From Microbacterium rhizosphaerae (lineage in GTDB: Bacteria > Actinomycetota > Actinomycetes > Actinomycetales > Microbacteriaceae): 64,000 nt of DNA. Shown here in pieces: positions 59,901 through 64,000 of the stretch. Positions within the stretch are counted from its first letter, which is position 1; each line of letters begins with the position of its first letter. Position numbers and translations under genes: made by a program. The notes below the pieces were generated by a model, which was given only the letters and a program-made list of their open reading frames with translations, had not been told where the DNA came from and searched no databases. The DNA lies in contig NZ_CP139368.1 in assembly GCF_034120055.1 (NCBI RefSeq), positions 3,348,001 through 3,412,000 of the forward strand, read 5' to 3'.

Positions 59901-60036
59901 CGAACGGCACCGGCTCGTCCGGCACAGTCCACGCGGTGATGTCGAGCGGCACGGAGGCGCGCTCGACGGCCGGCGCTAAGCGGTCACGGATGAAGCGATC
60001 GACACGTCTGAGAACGAGGGCGGAGTCGTCGAACAT
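56971..60036 (-). CDS. Glycoside hydrolase family 38 alpha-mannosidase
   Basis: 1021 aa from ATG 60036, with GGAAGGAATC upstream. An N-terminal beta domain (WFRLRGRIPEDWDAESAELEVDLGF) leads to the GH38 barrel: VGHAHIDSAWLWPTRET (zinc His/Asp), GWLPDSFGYTGALPQIM (nucleophile Asp), EWEGIDGTRMFTHFPP and QQFHDILPGSSI. The C-terminal sandwich follows after a linker that contains an in-frame repeat (see 58145). No signal peptide, so cytosolic. It trims alpha-mannosides taken up as oligosaccharides. A ROK regulator gene lies directly upstream. The end (LRARRAGR, stop) is within the repeat array. Confidence 0.92.
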   Translation of the reverse strand: MFDDSALVLRRVDRFIRDRLAPAVERASVPLDITAWTVPDEPVPFAEAVAQQFVPFAVGTPWGTPWGTTWFRLRGRIPEDWDAESAELEVDLGFHLGQPGFQAEGLVFAPDGRIVKALEPRNTHIPVSGAAVDVYVEAASNPDIGQNWTFAPTRFGDKATAGTAPLYALRRADLVLRDREAWELVQDVAVLRGLYGQLPPTSPRAAEILRALERAVDLSDPDDIGGTASVAREALAPALAAHANASAHRVAAVGHAHIDSAWLWPTRETIRKCARTFSNVLDLMDADPAFVFAASSAQQYAWVEQRYPGLFARLSERVAEGRFVPVGGMWVEADTNLPGGEALVRQFVYGQRFFERAFGRRSTIGWLPDSFGYTGALPQIMAGVGLNSFLTQKISWNERNVFPHHTFEWEGIDGTRMFTHFPPVDSYGAELRAHELARAERQFAEKGAANSSLVPFGFGDGGGGPTREMLAAAARTRSLEGSPRVRLTGPEEFFAEAREEYAHPPVWAGELYLEFHRGTYTSQARTKRGNRGCEHLLREAELWAATAHVRAGTEYPYDVLEDAWRTVLLQQFHDILPGSSIAWVHREAEAGYARVRVALEQVIADALAALTGPLPEPPSSVPEPPSSVPEPVEGSHPAPDAGSALFNAGPFAVDGVPALGSGPAHTASDARLARAGDTYVLSTDRVRFVLDASGRIVSAVDAASGREAIAPGQAAGELQVFRDIPAQWDAWDVDENYRRHGEVVASVESIVVVEQSSQRVAVRVERAFGDSRVAQEFSVSAGSARIDVTTEVDWHERQRLLKLAFPVDIHTTTASFEVQFGHVVRPIHRNTSWDEARFETSAHRWVHVGEPGFGVAVANDATYGHDVTRHAREGGGTTTLVRQSLLRAPLYPDPDADQGRHVFRSSLTVGAEVPDAVAEGYRLNLALRPGRASVEPLVQAQGVVVESVKLAEDRSGDVIVRLYEPLGRRGEASVTFDADVASIVRTDLLEDAVSEPVVGATIVLPVRPFEIVTLRARRAGR
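58145..58197. repeat. In-frame 21-bp tandem repeat in mannosidase linker
   Basis: GGCTCGGGGACCGAGGAGGG plus one base is present twice (58145-58165, 58166-58186) and begins a third time. On the coding strand it encodes PEPPSSV-PEPPSSV-PEPVEGS. With its flank CTCGACAGGCTCGGGGACCG it matches the dispersed PEPVEG-type element of Microbacteriaceae, so a mobile repeat seems to have settled in the linker without breaking the frame. Confidence 0.75.
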
Positions 60037-60212
60037 TGGAGATTCCTTCCGTCGACGGAGGCGGGAGGCGGCGGTACCGGACGGGTGAAGACTTCCCCCG
60101 AATGTCCCTGCGCTCCGCGACTCCACCCCAGTAGGAGTCGCGGAAGTCGAAGACCCGCCCGGTACCGCATGTTCTTGCTTCGGGGAAGATATTACACCAT
60201 TTGGATGAAAAG

Positions 60213-60225
60213 CGGAAGACTTCCG
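60213..60225. promoter_or_regulatory. Putative ROK operator upstream of mannosidase
   Basis: CGGAAGACTTCCG is a perfect 13-bp palindrome immediately after the ROK stop. On the minus strand a TAATAT at 60187-60192, 20 bp on, could be the -10 of the mannosidase promoter, placing the palindrome over its -35. A half-like GAAGACTTC recurs near 60086. Confidence 0.6.
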
Positions 60226-61440
60226 TCACCGCGTGATCAGCAGCCCCTCGGGGCGCGGCGAGAACGCATGGTCGAGCACGAGGCTCGCAGCGCCCACGGC
60301 GGCGACGTCGTCGCCGAACTGCGAGCGCTCGAACTGGATCTCGTGGGGCAGCACCCACAGCGGCGAGCTGTGGACGCGGTCCGGAATGCGAGCCAGCAGG
60401 AACTCCTGCGCCACCGGGAAGAACGGGCCCCCGAAGTAGACGCGGTCGACATCGAGGAGGTTGGCGAGCTGGACGAGACCCTGCGCGATGTCGTCGGCCG
60501 CGGCATCCAGAATCGCGATCGCCTCCTCGTCGCCGTCGGTCGCCGCCTGCACCAGCTGCCCGAAGAGGCCGCGGACCTCCTCGGTGCCGAGCGACCCGTC
60601 GTGCGCCTGCAGGACGCCACGGGAGATCGCGGCATCCACCAGCACGCTCGGCATGGCGGTGATCGCCGGGCGGCGCGGCCGGCCGTCGGCCGAGCCGACC
60701 GTGAGGGCGGCGATGTCGCCGGCGTTACCCGTCACACCGCGCACGACCTCGTTGCGCAGGATGATGCCGGTGCCGAGGCCGGTGCCGTAGTAGAAGAAGA
60801 TCGCGTTGCGGTCGTCGGCGGTGCCGCCGGCCCAGAGCTCGGCCACGGCTGCGGCCGTGACGTCCTTCTCGAGGAGCACCGGCATGTCGAGGGCGTCGGC
60901 GAGCTCGTCGCGGATCGCGACATCGCGCCAGCCGTGCAGCAGCGGCGGGTTCAGGACGGTGCCCGCCGCCACGTCGATGGGACCGGGCGCCGCGACGCCG
61001 ACGCCCATGATGCGCGTGCGATCCACGCCCGCCTCGGCGACGAGGTCGTCGACCGTCTCGGCGATGCGGGCGATCGTGACCCGGGCCTCGGCCGACTCGG
61101 GAGTCGCGATGACGCGGTCGGCGACGACGTGCGACGCGAGGTCGAGGAGCACGACGGTGATGACCGTCGGGTCGAGGTGCACGCCGATCGCGTAACGCCC
61201 CGCGGCGTCCAGGCGCAGGATCGTGCGCGGCTTGCCGACGCCCGCCGAGACGGTGCCGGCATCCACGATGAAGCCCTCGTCCAGAAGGCGCCGCGTGACG
61301 TTCGAGACCGTCTGGGGGCTCAGGCCCGTGCTCTCCGCGAGCTCCACGCGACTGACGCCGTCCGTCGAACGCCGCACCGCGTCGAGGATCACCGCCTGGT
61401 TGTACCCGCCGACTGCGGGCAGATTGGCTCCTGCCTGCAT
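60226..61440 (-). CDS. ROK-family transcriptional repressor
   Basis: 404 aa. The MarR-like winged helix (SRVELAESTGLSPQTVSNVTRRLLDEGFI) is joined to a ROK sugar-kinase-like domain (AIGVHLDPTVITVVLLDL, GVGVAAPGPID, EKDVTAAAVAELW, YYGTGLGTGIILRNEVVRG). The zinc-binding CxCGxxGC motif is not evident, so it is probably a pure regulator. It lies upstream of and parallel to the mannosidase, with a palindrome in the gap, and likely responds to a mannose-type sugar. Confidence 0.88.
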   Translation of the reverse strand: MQAGANLPAVGGYNQAVILDAVRRSTDGVSRVELAESTGLSPQTVSNVTRRLLDEGFIVDAGTVSAGVGKPRTILRLDAAGRYAIGVHLDPTVITVVLLDLASHVVADRVIATPESAEARVTIARIAETVDDLVAEAGVDRTRIMGVGVAAPGPIDVAAGTVLNPPLLHGWRDVAIRDELADALDMPVLLEKDVTAAAVAELWAGGTADDRNAIFFYYGTGLGTGIILRNEVVRGVTGNAGDIAALTVGSADGRPRRPAITAMPSVLVDAAISRGVLQAHDGSLGTEEVRGLFGQLVQAATDGDEEAIAILDAAADDIAQGLVQLANLLDVDRVYFGGPFFPVAQEFLLARIPDRVHSSPLWVLPHEIQFERSQFGDDVAAVGAASLVLDHAFSPRPEGLLITR

Positions 61441-61557
61441 TGGCCCTCCCGATCTGTAGCGACGACATTACCGCGCCGCGCCTGCTCGCAACCTACCGTG
61501 ACGCGCTGTCCGTGCACCGGTGGCGCGCTGTGTGTGACGCTCCGCCCGCCTGACTGC

Positions 61558-62544
61558 TCACCGAGAGCGGTGCGCAGACAGCGCACCGCGGATCCAGCCG
61601 TCGACGATCGCGAACGCGCGGTCGCGCGCGGGCGCCGCCGACAGGAAGACGTCGTGGATGGCGCCCTCGATGCGGCCGACCGTGATGACGTCGCCGAGCT
61701 TCAGTGCGGCCCGGGCGATGTCGTCGACCCACAGCACCGAATCGGCCGAGGTCGTCTCGCTCGTCCAGCTGAAGGGCGACGAGCTGCGCGCCGAGAGCAG
61801 CACGAGCACCGGGCAGTCGATGCGGAGCCCGGAGGCCACCGTGGCGTGGCCGGCGAGGATCGCCCGCATCCATCCCGGCCGTGTCGTGAAGCCGCGCCCG
61901 GGGCGCCAGTCCTCGCGATAGCCGGGGGTCGGGATCGCCCCGATCTCGCGCTGGGCGCGGGTGTAGAAGCCGAGGTCGACGTCCGGCTGCGGCCGGCGTG
62001 GATCGAGTCGCGCCGCGGCGCTCACGAGCGGGGCGATGGCCTGCCGGCCGAGCGCTCCGACCTGCAGCTCGAGCCACGGTGCGTTGAGGATGACGGCCTC
62101 CGCGGCACCGCGATGGCGGTCGGCCCACAGCGCGAGGATGAGCCCGCCGGTCGAGTGGCCCTGCAGGATCAGGCGGCGGCCCGGGCCGATGACATCGAGC
62201 GCGGCCGCGATGTCGGCGTCGTACGCGGTCAGGGTGTCGATGTCGCCCGGGGTCTGGCCCGCCCGCAGACTGCGGCCGTACTTGCGCAGGTCGAGCGCGT
62301 GGAAGCGGGCGCCCAGCCCCGTCCAGAAGCGCGCGACGGCCGTCTGGAAGAAGTAGTCGGACCACCCGTGCACGTAGAGCACGTCGACTCCGGCGAGCGG
62401 TCCCGTGAGGTCGCGCACGAGACTCGGGCGCGAGCGGACGATCGTCGCGACGACGGGCCCTTCGTCGTCCGTGCCGAGATCGAGCGTGCGCTGCTCGAAC
62501 GGGGGGCCGAGGATGTCGGCATCCCATCCGCTCCGCGTGCTCAC
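61558..62544 (-). CDS. Alpha/beta hydrolase (lysophospholipase-like)
   Basis: 328 aa. Nucleophile motif GHSTGGL, oxyanion region LYVHGWSDYFFQT, ALDLRKYGRSLRAGQTPGD, and a late catalytic His in IEGAIHDVFLS. It fits the serine-aminopeptidase/lysophospholipase group of actinobacteria. No signal peptide; substrate unknown. It is 74 bp downstream of FprA on the same strand. Confidence 0.87.
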   Translation of the reverse strand: MSTRSGWDADILGPPFEQRTLDLGTDDEGPVVATIVRSRPSLVRDLTGPLAGVDVLYVHGWSDYFFQTAVARFWTGLGARFHALDLRKYGRSLRAGQTPGDIDTLTAYDADIAAALDVIGPGRRLILQGHSTGGLILALWADRHRGAAEAVILNAPWLELQVGALGRQAIAPLVSAAARLDPRRPQPDVDLGFYTRAQREIGAIPTPGYREDWRPGRGFTTRPGWMRAILAGHATVASGLRIDCPVLVLLSARSSSPFSWTSETTSADSVLWVDDIARAALKLGDVITVGRIEGAIHDVFLSAAPARDRAFAIVDGWIRGALSAHRSR

Positions 62545-62618
62545 GACACGAAACTACCGGGCAGCCGCCTTCGCGCGCCCGCGCTCGACGCACGCCGTAC
62601 GTGCTGCGGCTTCGGGAT

Positions 62619-63992
62619 CTACTGCGCCCGGGACGCGTCGAGCATGTCCTGGCGGGGGACGACCTTGATGCGAGCCCGCTCCTCGGCGGCGCCGAGCGCC
62701 ATCTCGTGGCTGTCGAGGCGGTGCCAGCCCTCGAGGTCGGTCCACTCGATGCCGCGGGACTCGAGCAGGGCGGGGATGCTGGCCTCCGACGGGTCCTCCG
62801 GGTCCCACCAGGTGCCCTGGCCGTTGATCAGGTGGCGGATCGTCTCCATGGCGTCCGACTTGGTGTGGCCGATCAGGCCCACCGGGCCGCGCTTGATCCA
62901 GCCCGTCGCGTACACCCCGGGCACCCGCTGGTTGGAATCCTTGTGCAGCACCTGGCCCTCACGGTTCGGGATGACCCCGTGGCGCTTGTCGAAGGGCACG
63001 CCGGGTAGGGGCGAGCCGAAGTAGCCGACCGCGCGGTACAGCGCCTGGACCTCGACCTCGCGCAGCTCGCCGGTGCCCTCGACACCGCCCTCGCCGTCGG
63101 GACGCGTGCGCTCGTAGACGAGCGCGCTGACGCGGCCCGTGTCATCCGTCTTGACCTCGACGGGCTTCGCGTAGAAGTGCAGGTGAAGACGGCGGGATGC
63201 CTCGCCCCCCGCGTTGTTCACGCTCGGCCGTCGGCGCCACGACTGCAGCACGCGGTCGATCACCATGACCTGCTTGTTGCTGGCGATGGCCGCGCGGGCC
63301 GCATCGTCGTAGACGAAGTCCTCGTCGTACACGACCATGTCGACGTCGCGCAGCTCGCCGAGCTCGCGCAGCTCGAGCGGCGTGAACTTGACGTTGGCCG
63401 GGCCGCGGCGGCCGAAGACGTGCACGTCGGTGACGGCGCTGGACGCGAGGCCCTCGTAGACGTTGGCGGGGATCTCGGTCGCGAGCAGATCGTCGGCGTG
63501 CTTGGCGAGCATGCGGGCGACATCGAGGGCGACGTTGCCGTTGCCGACGACGGCGACGGATGCGGCATCCAGCGGCCACTCGCGCGGGAAGTCCGGGTGT
63601 CCGTCGTACCAGCTGACGAAGTCGGCCGCGCCGTACGACGCCTTGGCACCGATGCCCGGGATCGCGAGGTCGGCGTCGCGGATCGCGCCGGTCGCGAAGA
63701 TGACGGCGTTGTAGTGGCGCTTCAGGTCGTCGAGCGTGATGTCCGTGCCGAAGCGCACGTTGCCGAAGATGCGGATGTCACCGCGGTCGAGCACCTCGCG
63801 CAGGGCCGTGATGATGCCCTTGATGCGCGGGTGGTCGGGCGCGACACCGTAGCGGACCAGTCCGTACGGTGCGGGGAGCTGGTCGAACAGGTCGATCGAG
63901 ACGTCGAACTTGCGCTCGGCCTTGAGCAGGATGTCTGCGGCGTAGATGCCGGCGGGGCCTGCCCCGACGATCGCGAGTCTGAGCTTGGTCAT
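62619..63992 (-). CDS. fprA: Ferredoxin/adrenodoxin-type NADP reductase FprA
   Basis: 457 aa. FAD loop RLAIVGAGPAGIYAADILLK, GLVRYGVAPDHPRIKGI, NADP loop VVGNGNVALDVARMLA and the C-terminal GWIKRGPVGLIGHTKSDAMET are hallmarks of the mitochondrial-type reductase found in actinobacteria (M. tuberculosis FprA). It passes electrons from NADPH to ferredoxins, for example for P450s or desaturases such as the one at 33790. The start codon is eight bases from the window end. Confidence 0.94.
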   Translation of the reverse strand: MTKLRLAIVGAGPAGIYAADILLKAERKFDVSIDLFDQLPAPYGLVRYGVAPDHPRIKGIITALREVLDRGDIRIFGNVRFGTDITLDDLKRHYNAVIFATGAIRDADLAIPGIGAKASYGAADFVSWYDGHPDFPREWPLDAASVAVVGNGNVALDVARMLAKHADDLLATEIPANVYEGLASSAVTDVHVFGRRGPANVKFTPLELRELGELRDVDMVVYDEDFVYDDAARAAIASNKQVMVIDRVLQSWRRRPSVNNAGGEASRRLHLHFYAKPVEVKTDDTGRVSALVYERTRPDGEGGVEGTGELREVEVQALYRAVGYFGSPLPGVPFDKRHGVIPNREGQVLHKDSNQRVPGVYATGWIKRGPVGLIGHTKSDAMETIRHLINGQGTWWDPEDPSEASIPALLESRGIEWTDLEGWHRLDSHEMALGAAEERARIKVVPRQDMLDASRAQ

Positions 63993-64000
63993 GGATTCCT

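Noticed and set aside
57334-59979. 881-codon plus-strand ORF opposite the mannosidase
   Set aside because: Composition is that of an antisense shadow of a high-GC gene; the minus-strand frame carries all GH38 motifs.
60085-63024. 979-codon plus-strand ORF
   Set aside because: Antisense to the ROK regulator, hydrolase and FprA genes, all of which have complete family motifs.

Overview
The window is high-GC DNA from an actinobacterium, most likely Microbacteriaceae (Microbacterium-like). The grounds are codon use rich in GCATCC/GGATGC, GAF-ANTAR and FCD-type GntR regulators, an actinobacterial-type FprA, DUF3105, and the intergenic repeat CTCGCTCCGCTCGCTCAACGACCGG typical of that family. The genus is inferred, not proven. 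No tRNA, rRNA or CRISPR array was seen.

Layout. 1-2375 is the 5' two thirds or so of a MobF/TraA relaxase-helicase running off the left edge, so the left end is probably part of a conjugative or integrative element. 2512-3498 holds an FCD regulator and a 26-codon SDR remnant cut exactly where a beta-helix gene ends. 3455-11849 is a sugar-oxidation locus: beta-helix protein, FCD repressor, then an operon of enolase-superfamily dehydratase, zinc dehydrogenase, SMP-30 lactonase, FAH-family dehydratase and 2-oxoglutarate-semialdehyde dehydrogenase. Together these give a non-phosphorylative (Weimberg/D-arabinose type) pentose route to 2-oxoglutarate. 11944-23379 is one long minus-strand operon for uptake (ABC binding protein and two permeases, no ATPase) and oxidative degradation of L-fucose-like sugars: mutarotase, aldose dehydrogenase, lactonase, L-fuconate dehydratase, SDR and FAH hydrolase, plus two further enolase-superfamily enzymes and a terminal FCD regulator. 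A divergent unit (23558-28035) adds another FCD regulator, an SGNH esterase and a GH38-like glycosidase.

28036-36376 is mixed: an N-terminally truncated Fic protein, a DUF3105 lipoprotein, a quinone-type oxidoreductase, a persulfide-response operon (CoA-disulfide reductase/rhodanese, CstR-like repressor, 53-aa Cys protein) behind CsoR-type operators, a fatty acid desaturase and two GAF-ANTAR antiterminators.

36531-39490 is the most unusual part. An MFS exporter, a stand-alone GTP cyclohydrolase II and a 78-aa secreted two-cysteine peptide are each preceded by the same CTAGCTWAGCTAG palindrome, an apparent three-promoter regulon with no adjacent cognate regulator. 39565-47266 carries two IclR regulators, an APC permease, homoserine dehydrogenase, an aldehyde dehydrogenase, an Lrp regulator and a gamma-family PLP enzyme, which together look like homoserine/amino-acid catabolism. 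47325-51339 is a LacI-controlled Gfo/Idh-ThuA-Gfo/Idh sugar operon. 51415-56733 holds small proteins, a cold-shock protein, a PAP2 phosphatase, a membrane protein, a patatin and an MFS transporter. A five-copy 50-bp repeat follows, the last copy of which supplies the stop codon of a large GH38 alpha-mannosidase (56971-60036). A ROK regulator, an alpha/beta hydrolase and FprA close the window.
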